From Desulfobacterales bacterium (GTDB taxonomy: Bacteria > Desulfobacterota > Desulfobacteria > Desulfobacterales > C00003060), in assembly GCA_030668505.1 (NCBI GenBank), contig DAOUTV010000003.1:1-23098 (forward strand): 23,098 nucleotides of DNA, in the 5' to 3' direction. Numbering within the stretch: the first letter of the stretch is position 1; each line of letters opens with the position of its first letter. Made by a program: the position numbers and the translations under genes. Of this stretch, positions 13,526-21,710 are shown piece after piece. The notes beneath the pieces were generated by a model that saw only the letters and a list, made by a program, of their open reading frames with translations, searched no databases and was not told the origin of the DNA.

Positions 13526-14539
13526 TCAGAGACCTATGCCATCAATGGTCGCATCACACTTCGGGCACTTGCCGTTTGTAATCACATTCTTGGATATGCG
13601 ATAACCCCACCGTTCAATCAAAGGCTGGCCGCAACTGTAACAGACTGTATTCTCCCCTTCATCTCCGGGGAGATTGCCGCTGTACACATAACGTAGCCCC
13701 GCATCAAGACCGATGCGCCGTGCCTGATGAATACTTTCCGCCGGTGTAGACGGACGGTCTGTTAGCTTATAGGTGGGATGAAAACGGCTGATGTGCCAAG
13801 GTGTTTCAGGGCCGAGTGAATCCGCGATAAAGGATGCCAGCTGTTGAAGTTCTCCTTTTTTATCATTGAGCGTGGGAATAAGGAGCGTGGTAACCTCCAC
13901 AAAAATTCCTAGAGACTTCATCAGCCTAAGGGTCTCCATCACGTGCTTTCGCTTTGCGCTGCATTGCTCTTTATAAAAATCATCGTTAAAGGCCTTCAGG
14001 TCCACATTCGCCGCATCAAGGTAAGGACGGATCATATGCACGGCCTCAGAGGTCATGTAGCCGTTTGTTACAAAGACATTGAGAATTCCTTTTTCGTGTG
14101 CAAGTTTGGCTGTATCATATGCATATTCAAAAAACACGGTCGGCTCTGTGTAGGTATAGGCAATGCTTCGACAATTTGCCTGCTGTGCGGCGCTCACCAC
14201 ATCTTGTGGGCTGTAGAGGTCACCTATAATCATTCCCTTGTGGTCTGTCGGAAGCTGAGCAATATCTGCGTTCTGGCAAAAACGGCACTTAAAATTGCAT
14301 CCAACCGTGGCAATGGAATAAGAAAGGGAGCCGGGCAAGACATGATAGAGGGGTTTCTTTTCGATGGGGTCTACATGCTGGGCAATCAGCCTTCCATAAA
14401 CAAGGGATTTTAGAATTCCATTCTGGTTTTCGCGAACGCCGCAGATGCCCCGTTTTCCTTCCTTAATTAAACAACGGTGGTTGCACAGGTTGCACCTGAC
14501 CTTCTTATCTTCCAAGCGTTCGTAAAGATAGGCTTCCAT
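13526..14539 (-). CDS. amrS: AmmeMemoRadiSam system radical SAM enzyme
   Basis: A 337-residue radical SAM protein of the PflA-like group. The iron-sulfur cluster motif is Cys81-x3-Cys85-x2-Cys88 in VGCNFKCRFCQN. An N-terminal cysteine group (Cys16, Cys19, Cys23, Cys33) and a C-terminal zinc-ribbon-like group (Cys300, Cys303, Cys325, Cys328) flank the barrel. YTYTEPTVFFEY and VTNGYMT are typical of AmrS. The family is named for co-occurrence with AMMECR1- and Memo-like proteins; neither gene is in this window. Its reaction is not settled. The ATG at 14539 matches the usual family N terminus although no strong ribosome site precedes it. It converges on the PilZ gene with no spacer at all. Confidence 0.9.
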   Translation of the reverse strand: MEAYLYERLEDKKVRCNLCNHRCLIKEGKRGICGVRENQNGILKSLVYGRLIAQHVDPIEKKPLYHVLPGSLSYSIATVGCNFKCRFCQNADIAQLPTDHKGMIIGDLYSPQDVVSAAQQANCRSIAYTYTEPTVFFEYAYDTAKLAHEKGILNVFVTNGYMTSEAVHMIRPYLDAANVDLKAFNDDFYKEQCSAKRKHVMETLRLMKSLGIFVEVTTLLIPTLNDKKGELQQLASFIADSLGPETPWHISRFHPTYKLTDRPSTPAESIHQARRIGLDAGLRYVYSGNLPGDEGENTVCYSCGQPLIERWGYRISKNVITNGKCPKCDATIDGIGL

Positions 14540-14550
14540 TGGTCAATATG

Positions 14551-14590
14551 AGTGAGCTAAAGTGAACTAAAGTGAACTAAAGTGCCTAAA
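14551..14590. repeat. 10-bp tandem repeat upstream of amrS
   Basis: AGTGAGCTAA is followed by two copies of AGTGAACTAA and a degenerate AGTGCCTAAA, ending where family A copy 2 begins. It lies just upstream of the amrS start. Role unknown; possibly slippage DNA. Confidence 0.7.
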
Positions 14591-14591
14591 G

Positions 14592-14736
14592 TTGACGACT
14601 TCGTAAAAAGTCTTAATAACTTGTCATTTCGAGCAAAGCGAGAAATCTTTCCCGTATAGCATACTGAAAACATTAGATTTCTCCCTGCGGTCGAAATGAC
14701 ACATTCACCGCATTTGACTTTTTACGAAGCCGTCAA
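14592..14736. repeat. Family A miniature element, copy 2
   Basis: A 145-bp element with 21-bp terminal inverted repeats (14592-14612 and 14716-14736, 20 of 21 matching; core CTTCGTAAAAAGTC). Inside lies a second inverted pair, GTCATTTCGAGCAAAGCGAG on the left and the 26-bp core on the right (14675-14700). It lies between the amrS start and the methyltransferase end. This is the cleanest copy of the family in the window. Confidence 0.85.
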
Positions 14737-14808
14737 AGTTGAAGGACCGAAACAAATTTTAGAAAAAGTTCTTCTCCGGCAAAGGCGGATCAATTTTAGT
14801 TTACTTGA

Positions 14809-14836
14809 GAAGCTGTTTCAAAACCCTTTTCCTTAT
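14809..14836. repeat. 28-bp dispersed repeat, copy 2
   Basis: Exact match to 1735-1762. This copy overlaps the last base pairs and stop codon of the methyltransferase gene, so repeat insertion or recombination here may have set the end of that protein. Confidence 0.75.
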
Positions 14837-15594
14837 TCCTCTGACTTCATCAAACCTGTCGCTGCACTTGAGTGCCGGTTCACATACCCAATGGGTAAGT
14901 TGTGAGTCCGATATCGTGGCACTAGTGTGACCACCATACCTATGAAGCCACCAAAGGGGCACTTGTGAACAAAGGGCCACCTCTCAAGATGTTGGGTGTA
15001 TTTTCTGAAGCTGGGGGACAGATGGAGGACCGTTCCCCATCTAAGAGGCGTTTTGCCCAGAATATTCCGGACTTGTCGTTTAAGCTCCCACACACTGAAG
15101 AATCTGGCCCGGTTATATATGCTTTGTGAAAAGATGCCTCTCAGCCTTCTTTCGATCCCCTTAATGGCGTAACAGTTTAGAACACCCAAAAAGATATGGT
15201 CCTTTGCCACACGACATGCCTCTTGAAGGGACTTTTGAGCGTCGTCCGCAAATTCCAGGGACGTAATCAAAGTGGCAATATCGAAGCTGTTGTCCTCAAA
15301 AGGGAGATCCTCGGCCGATCCCTGATGCAGATCAGCACGATGCCCAAGTTTTCCTCGCGCAATGTCAAGCATGTAAGGAGATGGATCAATACCTGTTATG
15401 TCCAGACCCATCTCCAAAAACATGAGGAGATGCCTACCTGTGCCGCACCCAATGTCCAAAACCCGTTGTCCCTGCACAGGTTTTAAGAGCCGCAGGAGAA
15501 GCTGATCTTCAAGATCGGCAACGAACCTGTTCTTAGGATTCTGATACCACTTGTCGTATTCCCGGGCTGTCTTAAAGTCGAAAACATAACCCAT
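14833..15594 (-). CDS. Class I SAM-dependent methyltransferase
   Basis: A 253-residue protein with the Rossmann methyltransferase fold. Motif I is VLDIGCGTGRHL near residues 45-56; the acidic residue after strand 2 is in ITGIDPS; the following GSAEDLPFEDNSFD matches motifs II/III of the UbiE/Methyltransf_11 group. The substrate cannot be told from sequence. ATG at 15594 (MGYVFDFKTAREYDKWY) is preferred because family members start this way; an upstream TTG at 15657 would add 21 residues. Neither has a strong ribosome site. The last residues and stop fall in a dispersed 28-bp repeat, so the C terminus may be unusual. It lies on the same strand as amrS and the Hsp70 genes but is separated from each by about 280-290 bp of repeats. 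Confidence 0.82.
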   Translation of the reverse strand: MGYVFDFKTAREYDKWYQNPKNRFVADLEDQLLLRLLKPVQGQRVLDIGCGTGRHLLMFLEMGLDITGIDPSPYMLDIARGKLGHRADLHQGSAEDLPFEDNSFDIATLITSLEFADDAQKSLQEACRVAKDHIFLGVLNCYAIKGIERRLRGIFSQSIYNRARFFSVWELKRQVRNILGKTPLRWGTVLHLSPSFRKYTQHLERWPFVHKCPFGGFIGMVVTLVPRYRTHNLPIGYVNRHSSAATGLMKSEE

Positions 15595-15730
15595 GGCGGT
15601 GTTTATCCGTGGCTCAAGTGGAGGTTGATTTACACTATTTTTGAGGCAAGGCCCCAAATACTGATTCTTTTACATTGAAAGAGGTATCCTAATCAAGTGG
15701 AAAACGTGTTGACTCACCTTCGCCAGAATG

Positions 15731-15857
15731 CCCCGTGCGGAAGCACGGGGATGAATGGCGTGGTGACCCGCCATAGCCTTGGCGAAGGCGGGTTGTTGCT
15801 TCGGCGAGTTCCGCCATCCTGAGAAACATTTAGGATGCCCTGTGCGGGAGCACAGGG
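15731..15857. repeat. Pair of related GC-rich hairpins downstream of Hsp70b
   Basis: Hairpin 1 (15731-15750) pairs CCCCGTGC with GCACGGGG around GGAA. Hairpin 2 (15838-15857) pairs CCCTGTGC with GCACAGGG around GGGA. The two keep compensating changes in the stem (C/T against G/A), which supports conservation of the paired form. A third stem, ACCCGCC/GGCGGGT (15766-15772 and 15787-15793), lies between them. Hairpin 2 starts about 20 bases past the Hsp70b stop and could end that transcript, but no T-run follows on that strand. The rest of the 15595-15876 gap shows nothing coding. Confidence 0.7.
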
Positions 15858-15876
15858 AGGCTTCACTATTGCGAGG

Positions 15877-18783
15877 TTATTCTGCCAAATGGAGCCCTTC
15901 CGGGAGTTCTTCACCAAAGACGCGTCCTTGCTCGGACGCATTCAAGGGGACCATTTCGTACAATCTTTGAGACAACCGTTCACCACCTTCCAATCCACGG
16001 AGTCTTTCCCTGACACGTCCCCTGAGATCTGCATCAAGGTCCCTTTCCCGGTCTCCGGTAAAGCTGGACATTTGAACCACACAAAAACCTGTCTGATTCG
16101 GTTTTTTCCATTCTGTTTCAAGGATCTGTTTTATCCAGTGTTTGACGGTTCTGGACGGAACAACTACATTTAAATGCCCGAATAGGGGAATACGCGAGCC
16201 CACACGCGAAAGGACCCACATATTGAGCCCTTCACCGCGGGGTGTTCCGATGTGCTTCATGAGTGCCCTGCCTATCTTCTCCTTTATATCGACGGGAAGT
16301 CGTTCCAGGTTGGCTATGGTCCGCCACATCTCAGTCCTCTCCTGCGGAGAGACCCGGTGCAGCTTTGTTCCTTTCTTTTGGCCGGGCAGGAGGACTGGAG
16401 AAAGATCACGGAAAAGCGCAATGTGCTGGCTCTGATTCAATCCACCGGCCACCCGCCTCCACAATATCCACCACTCCCCCCGGCATTGTTGATCACGCGG
16501 AAAGATAACTCCAGCATGATACAGCTTCCATAGCTGTCGCATTCGATAATCATCGCCTGTATGACCATATCCGGGGCGAAGACAAAACCCTGCAAGATTC
16601 AACCATCTTTCTTCATGTCTGGCGCTCATTTTTCGATGGTCCGGCTCTCTTAAAAGGGAGTCCGAAAAACGCCTCAAGACTGGAACGGGCCACCTTTCCC
16701 TATTCGTACCGACAATGTTTCGCAATGCTTTCATTACATTGCTGGGTGTGACTTGGGCATCAGAAGGAGACTTTTCCGGGGTGAATGCAACCCTCAAGGT
16801 TTTCAACGCTTTATCTACAGATTTGTCAGAAATGGTTTTTTTCTTTGGGCTTTCTTTGAGTTCCTTATTTTCCGTTGTCTTCTCACTGACATTCGGTCGG
16901 ATCTTGAATTGAAGTCTCCATCTATGATCTGTCTCGGTGGAGTGGCAGGCAAGCTCTAAGGTTCCAAACTCTGTAAGGCTGGCGCACAGGAAAACCGGTA
17001 TTTTACGGACAACCCCTTTTTTCCCGAATCGTAAGACTGTATAGAGTGGGGGGAGTTGAAACAACGAAGCTTCACTCAAAGTTGACACCAGGCCGAGTTG
17101 ATCACCGGTCCTGGAATTGGAACTGTAAAGCGAAAAAGAGACCGGCTGATTGGTCAGCACCTTGAATACTGGAGATTCTATCTCCACCTCTTCCCCTTCC
17201 TCCATCCCACGGGGTATGACACATACAGTGTTGATCCGGCCTGGCCTTTCTTTCGTCATATCTGTTGGTACAACCCTTATATAATATGAGCGAGGACTTC
17301 CACCCACAATGCGGACTCCGCGTCCCCTGCGCACCATGCCATAGTACGCAGCTCCACGTGCCACTGCCAGGGCGAGCTGATCGTTTTCAAGCACCACAGG
17401 ACGCCACCGATCTTCTCCGGCCTTTGGAAACCACTCAGATACGATATCTATAATACGTTCTTTCAAAATATTGGGGGTGAGTACGCCGCCGTTGAAAAGA
17501 ACGGCATCCGGTCGCAATGACAGCGTACCTGCCTGCAACTCTGCCGCAGGCGGACGAGTAGATAGGTCGTCGGGTTGTGAAGAATCTGTGTTCTTTGCCA
17601 GGTGTTTTTTCAAAAATTCTGCCAGATGGCGCGGAATGATAGGATCTGGAGCAAAAGGTAGCCCCCATTCCTGAATACCGATCCCGGTCTCTCGAATTGG
17701 CATTTCATGGGGTTGTGTATATGGAAAGAAACCGTTCATAATCGTATTCTGCACATCCTCCAAATTGATTGAGTCAGACATGGCTCCACCAACGACTCCC
17801 TTGCCACGTCCGGGAATGCTGATCCGAACACTCTGAGGCTGCCCGCTCCCCAAGATCTTTTCCTTTGCGTTTCTACAAAGGGACGTCAGGATGTGCCAGC
17901 GAAGAGAATCGAGCTTCTTTTCACTATTACCTAATATCCTGGATTCAACCAAACGGGCCAGCGCCAAATCCATGTTGTCGCCCCCCAACAGGAGGTGTTC
18001 TCCCACAGCTATACGTTCAGGGACTGGCCCGGTCTCTCCTTCCTTTACGCAAATGAGTGTAAAGTCTGTCGTCCCGCCACCAATATCGCATATAAGGATG
18101 ACCGTCCCCGGAACAACTATATTATTCCAATCAGCTTCATGGCGGGCAATCCAGCAATAGAATGCGGCCTGGGGTTCTTCAACGAGAGTGATTTGAACAA
18201 GCCCTGCTTTTTTCGCTGCCTCCAAGGTGAGCTCACGACCAACTTCATCAAAGGAGGCCGGCACTGTAAGGATCAGTTCCTGCTCCTCAAACCTCTTGTT
18301 GGAATCGCCCCGGGCCATTATATGGTTCCATGCGTCACGCATATGTTTTAGATAAAGCGCAGATACTTCCACTGGTGACAGTTTTGAAACCTCTCCAGCG
18401 GCTCCCCAGGGGAGAATGGGGGCTTTGCGATCCACACCTGGATGACAAAGCCACGATTTTGCAGAGGAGATAAGTCGGCCAGGAACCTTTGCACCCTGTA
18501 TTCGGGCGAACTCTCCCACAGCAAAATCTCGGTCCTCTGCCCAGAGTAGATCAAGGCTTCCTGCAGGAAGTTCATGACCGGGTGAGAGATACAGGAAAGA
18601 GGGGAGTCCTTGACGCTCAGCGATTTCGCCCTCGGCAATCAACTGAGGGATAGCAAAGGTCTGAATGGCATCTACCCCTCCGGTGGGGTGCTTGCGGGTA
18701 TCAATGTATGTAATTGCGGAATTCGTTGTGCCAAGGTCAATTCCTATGACATATCGGGATCTTTTGTGTGTCATTTGTTTCAT
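15877..18783 (-). CDS. Hsp70b: long Hsp70-like protein with C-terminal DUF3731-type extension
   Basis: A 968-residue Hsp70 relative, against about 640 for DnaK. The ATPase domain holds the phosphate-1 loop IDLGTTN (15-21), LTVPASFD, VEEPQAAFY, the phosphate-2 loop CDIGGGTTDFTL, GGDNMDLALA and the adenosine motif VLFNGGV. A short beta-rich region (to about 660, ending at FGTLELA and the lines after it) is paralogous to the end of Hsp70a. The last 300 or so residues are rich in Arg and Trp and match no chaperone lid; I take this to be DUF3731, known as a C-terminal partner of Hsp70-like ATPases. ATG at 18783 or 18774; both lack a strong ribosome site. Last gene of the DUF2760-Hsp70a-Hsp70b operon, 215 bp after Hsp70a across a nested palindrome. 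Substrate unknown. Confidence 0.85.
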   Translation of the reverse strand: MKQMTHKRSRYVIGIDLGTTNSAITYIDTRKHPTGGVDAIQTFAIPQLIAEGEIAERQGLPSFLYLSPGHELPAGSLDLLWAEDRDFAVGEFARIQGAKVPGRLISSAKSWLCHPGVDRKAPILPWGAAGEVSKLSPVEVSALYLKHMRDAWNHIMARGDSNKRFEEQELILTVPASFDEVGRELTLEAAKKAGLVQITLVEEPQAAFYCWIARHEADWNNIVVPGTVILICDIGGGTTDFTLICVKEGETGPVPERIAVGEHLLLGGDNMDLALARLVESRILGNSEKKLDSLRWHILTSLCRNAKEKILGSGQPQSVRISIPGRGKGVVGGAMSDSINLEDVQNTIMNGFFPYTQPHEMPIRETGIGIQEWGLPFAPDPIIPRHLAEFLKKHLAKNTDSSQPDDLSTRPPAAELQAGTLSLRPDAVLFNGGVLTPNILKERIIDIVSEWFPKAGEDRWRPVVLENDQLALAVARGAAYYGMVRRGRGVRIVGGSPRSYYIRVVPTDMTKERPGRINTVCVIPRGMEEGEEVEIESPVFKVLTNQPVSFSLYSSNSRTGDQLGLVSTLSEASLFQLPPLYTVLRFGKKGVVRKIPVFLCASLTEFGTLELACHSTETDHRWRLQFKIRPNVSEKTTENKELKESPKKKTISDKSVDKALKTLRVAFTPEKSPSDAQVTPSNVMKALRNIVGTNRERWPVPVLRRFSDSLLREPDHRKMSARHEERWLNLAGFCLRPGYGHTGDDYRMRQLWKLYHAGVIFPRDQQCRGEWWILWRRVAGGLNQSQHIALFRDLSPVLLPGQKKGTKLHRVSPQERTEMWRTIANLERLPVDIKEKIGRALMKHIGTPRGEGLNMWVLSRVGSRIPLFGHLNVVVPSRTVKHWIKQILETEWKKPNQTGFCVVQMSSFTGDRERDLDADLRGRVRERLRGLEGGERLSQRLYEMVPLNASEQGRVFGEELPEGLHLAE

Positions 18784-18793
18784 ATATTGTATG

Positions 18794-18973
18794 GGTTCAG
18801 AGGTTCAGGGTTCACCGTTTCAGCCGTCGTAGCCTGCCGACTTCGCCATAGTAGCCATAGGCTACGACGGCTGAAACGGCTACTATGGCGAAGTCGGCTC
18901 AGGGTTGCCTTTCTTTCGTTAACTTTGCTTGTAGGAGGGTTCAGAATTTCGTTGAACCCTGAACCTCTGAACC
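18794..18973. repeat. Nested and interleaved palindromes between the two Hsp70 genes
   Basis: An outer 21-bp perfect inverted repeat made of GGTTCAG-type units (18794-18814 and 18953-18973; a further run of TGAACC units continues to 18987) encloses a four-arm block. Arm A 18815-18835 pairs perfectly with A' 18859-18879, and arm B 18836-18856 pairs perfectly with B' 18878-18898, each 21 bp, in the order A-B-A'-B'. The arms interleave, so both stems cannot form as simple nested hairpins. Parts of the block (GCCGACTTCGCCA and GGCTACGACGGCTGAAA) recur at 21838-21912. Confidence 0.9.
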
Positions 18974-18998
18974 TCTGAACCCTGAACGATTACCATAT

Positions 18999-20816
18999 TC
19001 ACGGTTGCCTAACACTAAATTCAAGCTTCCAACGTTTGGTTTCCGAAACAAACCAAAGCTCTAGTGTCCCTATCTCCGTTACCTTGATGTGTAATCGTAC
19101 TCGTACCGGAGTTCCCTCCTGACCAGCTTCAGCGGGCAGCTCGGTTTCTAAGGGGACAAGTTCTTCAATCCCCTCCTCTTCCCAATCTTCTATAATGTTA
19201 CCGATTTCGTCGTCATGTCGGCTCGTTGAGCCAAAAAAACGAAAAGATACTGGTTCTCCCACTACCAGGCCGAACTCCCGATCCGGCAAATCCGCCTCGG
19301 TTCCCTCCTCCATACCAAAGGGTACCACGCACAGTGTCTTAATCGGGGCAGATATTCCAGGGACTGCCGGCATTGCAGTCTCGATTCCAATGTAATAGGA
19401 CCTTTCAGTGCCGCTACGGATTCTTATTCCACGGCCCCGTCGGGCCAGCCCGTAATATACACCCCCGAAAGCGACTGCCAAATCGAGTGATCCGGAGGAA
19501 AGGACCTTTAACCCTTTTTTGCCCCCATTCCAACTTTCGACGATCTCTATTATCCTGCGCTTTAAAGGCTCGGCCTTCATAACCCCACCGTTGAAAAGAA
19601 CTGCCGTGGGTCCTATGACCTCATCCGGAAGGTTGCCTTCGTTTCTGTGCCTTTGGAGGAACCATGCAAGGTGCTTCATTACAGCAGGATCGGAGGCGTA
19701 CGGAAGGCCAAGCTCTTTAAGCCCGGCATCATGCCTATTTCTGGGCCGGTCGGTTTCCGTGCACTTCGGGAAAAAGCCGTTCAAAACAATCTTTTCCATT
19801 TCCTTGCGAGTCAACTCGGTGCTGATGGTACCACCAATGACCCGCCGTCCCTTTCCCAGGATGGTGACCGGATGCGAGTCGCAATCACGATTTTCAAAGA
19901 TTTGCTCTTTGGCCCGGCGGGCCGAGTGCAAGAGCCCTCGCATCTGCCAGTTGTCCAGTTTGATTCCTTCGCCAGCCAAACGATTTCGAATCGCATAGGC
20001 CAAAGCGAGATCGATGTTGTCTCCGCCCAGAAGGATGTGGTCGCCCACGGCTATCCGTTTAAGCTCAAGTTCCCCGTTGCTTTCCGATACAATGATCAGG
20101 CTGAAGTCTGTTGTTCCGCCGCCGATATCACACACAAGGATTACATCTCCAACGCCAACTTCACTTTGCCATGACTTGGGGGAGCTTTCTATCCAGGCAT
20201 AAAAGGCTGCCTGTGGTTCTTCAAGGAGTGTAACGCGCGGCATGCCTGCCATTTCTGCGGCTCGTACTGTTAACTCCCGCGCTGTTGCATCAAACGAGGC
20301 CGGTACTGTCAAGAATATCTCTTGCGATTCCAGCAAGAAATCCGGGGCTCCTGCGGCAATCTCGTGGTTCCATGCATGGCGAATATGTTTTAGTAATCTG
20401 GATGAGGCCTCAATCGGAGAGATAAGGGGAACTTCTTCATGTGCACCCCATGGCAGTAGCGGGGCCGTCCGATCCGCACCGGAATAGCTGAGCCACGATT
20501 TGGATGACGCAATCACTCGATCAGGTACCTCAGCTCCCCTTTCCCCTGCAAAAGCACCTACCACAAACCTCTCCTCCTCTTGCCATGGGAGATTCAGGCT
20601 CCCTTCAGGAAGCTCTCCTGTAGCAAGCTGGTAAGAAAAAGAAGGTAACAGTTGTCGTTGTTCCACTGTGCCAGGGGCTACGACCTGTGGAACACGAAAA
20701 AGACGGATTACTGGGCCGTCGTCTGCCTGTTCAAATGTATCTGCATATGCGACTGCGCAGTTGGTTGTTCCCAGATCGATCCCGACGATATATCTTGATT
20801 GCATAGGAAGTTCCAT
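18999..20816 (-). CDS. Hsp70a: short Hsp70-like chaperone ATPase without lid
   Basis: A 605-residue Hsp70 relative. Phosphate-1 loop IDLGTTN at 13-19; LTVPASFD at 169-176; LLEEPQAAFY at 197-206; phosphate-2 loop CDIGGGTTDFSL at 229-240; GGDNIDLALA after that; adenosine motif VLFNGGV near 410. After the ATPase domain only a short beta-rich region remains, ending with TEIGTLELWF and a final strand, so the helical lid of DnaK is absent. ATG at 20816 is chosen because GAGG lies six bases upstream; ATG at 20804 is a weaker choice. It is paralogous along its length to the first 660 or so residues of Hsp70b. The second gene of the operon, 102 bp after the DUF2760 gene, with a CCCCTACCC/GGGTAGGGG pair (20828-20836 and 20893-20901) in the gap. 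Confidence 0.9.
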   Translation of the reverse strand: MELPMQSRYIVGIDLGTTNCAVAYADTFEQADDGPVIRLFRVPQVVAPGTVEQRQLLPSFSYQLATGELPEGSLNLPWQEEERFVVGAFAGERGAEVPDRVIASSKSWLSYSGADRTAPLLPWGAHEEVPLISPIEASSRLLKHIRHAWNHEIAAGAPDFLLESQEIFLTVPASFDATARELTVRAAEMAGMPRVTLLEEPQAAFYAWIESSPKSWQSEVGVGDVILVCDIGGGTTDFSLIIVSESNGELELKRIAVGDHILLGGDNIDLALAYAIRNRLAGEGIKLDNWQMRGLLHSARRAKEQIFENRDCDSHPVTILGKGRRVIGGTISTELTRKEMEKIVLNGFFPKCTETDRPRNRHDAGLKELGLPYASDPAVMKHLAWFLQRHRNEGNLPDEVIGPTAVLFNGGVMKAEPLKRRIIEIVESWNGGKKGLKVLSSGSLDLAVAFGGVYYGLARRGRGIRIRSGTERSYYIGIETAMPAVPGISAPIKTLCVVPFGMEEGTEADLPDREFGLVVGEPVSFRFFGSTSRHDDEIGNIIEDWEEEGIEELVPLETELPAEAGQEGTPVRVRLHIKVTEIGTLELWFVSETKRWKLEFSVRQP

Positions 20817-20918
20817 TTCTCACCTCGCCCCTACCCAAACCATCCACTCTTCAAGGCTTCCGGCTCACAGAGCCTATGCCTCACAGAGGGTAGGGTAGGG
20901 GGAAGTAAACTTGATTAT

Positions 20919-21710
20919 TTACATTGGTTGCCCATTTTCTTGGTCTATCTGACCCATTTCCACTTCAGCAGGGGCTATGACTGTAAGGTTTTGTCCCTTG
21001 GGCTGCTCAGGAAGGTCTATTCGTGTAACCTTCCAGCCAGAGTGCTGGAGAATTCCTTCAAAGGGTGGTTGGCCTGTAATGTGCCCTGTGAGTCGAATTT
21101 CAGAAGGATCAAACCCTTCGGAGACCATAACGGGCTCCCCCTCCTTTTCTGACATGACAGGGGCAAGAGTGATATGTTCGTGCAGGGCATTTCTGCAGTC
21201 CTGGTGGATGTGGCGTACAGCAGCACCAATTTGAGCGTCCGGGTATCCCGTGATGTTCTCCTGGAAGAAATCGATTAATCTTCCCTTGTTTTGGAGTATA
21301 GACAGTATACGACAAGCGCCGACATCGATTAGATCACCAGCGACAGTTTTTTTCGGTCTTTCTTGTTCTGCTGAGATCTCTGCCCCCATTCTCTTAGGCC
21401 CTTTTTCAGGAACGAGCGTACTGTCCTTGACCAACCTCCGGAGCAACAGTGAAAAGATCAGTGTCGCCGTCAAACCGGCCAGGAACAAGACAGATGGGAT
21501 ATAATGGTTTCCCATTGCGCGAAGTCTTCGCAACTCCGTCAGATGTGGCATCACCTCTTCTTGAGCTTCAGGGGGGATCGCAGCCACAGCCCTGTTTAGG
21601 TCGTTCAGTGTCGGATCGATATAGGATTTTGCGGCAAGATAGGCTCCTCCTGCCAAAGCCGACACTGTCAGCATGACAATCAAGAACATGGTTCCAATCA
21701 TTCTCTTCAT
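20919..21710 (-). CDS. DUF2760-domain membrane protein
   Basis: A 263-residue protein that I recognise as DUF2760. Two hydrophobic stretches, about residues 8-27 and 72-90, are likely membrane helices with a 44-residue loop between them, probably outside the membrane. The C-terminal domain, about 130-250, has the family signature: ILSILQNKGRLIDFF, YPDAQIGAAVRHIH, HITLAPV, GFDPSEIRLTG, PPFEGILQHSGWKV and VIAPAEVE. Function is unknown. ATG at 21710 has GAGG nine bases upstream. It is the first gene of the Hsp70 operon; from memory, DUF2760 genes are often beside Hsp70-like genes, which would suit a membrane anchor or partner of the ATPases, but this is inference. Confidence 0.85.
   Translation of the reverse strand: MKRMIGTMFLIVMLTVSALAGGAYLAAKSYIDPTLNDLNRAVAAIPPEAQEEVMPHLTELRRLRAMGNHYIPSVLFLAGLTATLIFSLLLRRLVKDSTLVPEKGPKRMGAEISAEQERPKKTVAGDLIDVGACRILSILQNKGRLIDFFQENITGYPDAQIGAAVRHIHQDCRNALHEHITLAPVMSEKEGEPVMVSEGFDPSEIRLTGHITGQPPFEGILQHSGWKVTRIDLPEQPKGQNLTVIAPAEVEMGQIDQENGQPM

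Noticed and set aside
14696..14905. A 69-codon + strand open frame between amrS and the methyltransferase
   Set aside because: It runs through family A repeat DNA and then antisense to the methyltransferase end.
18953..18987. Tandem TGAACC units as a possible CRISPR fragment
   Set aside because: Units are seven to eight bases with no spacers and form an inverted pair with 18794-18814; no cas gene is present.
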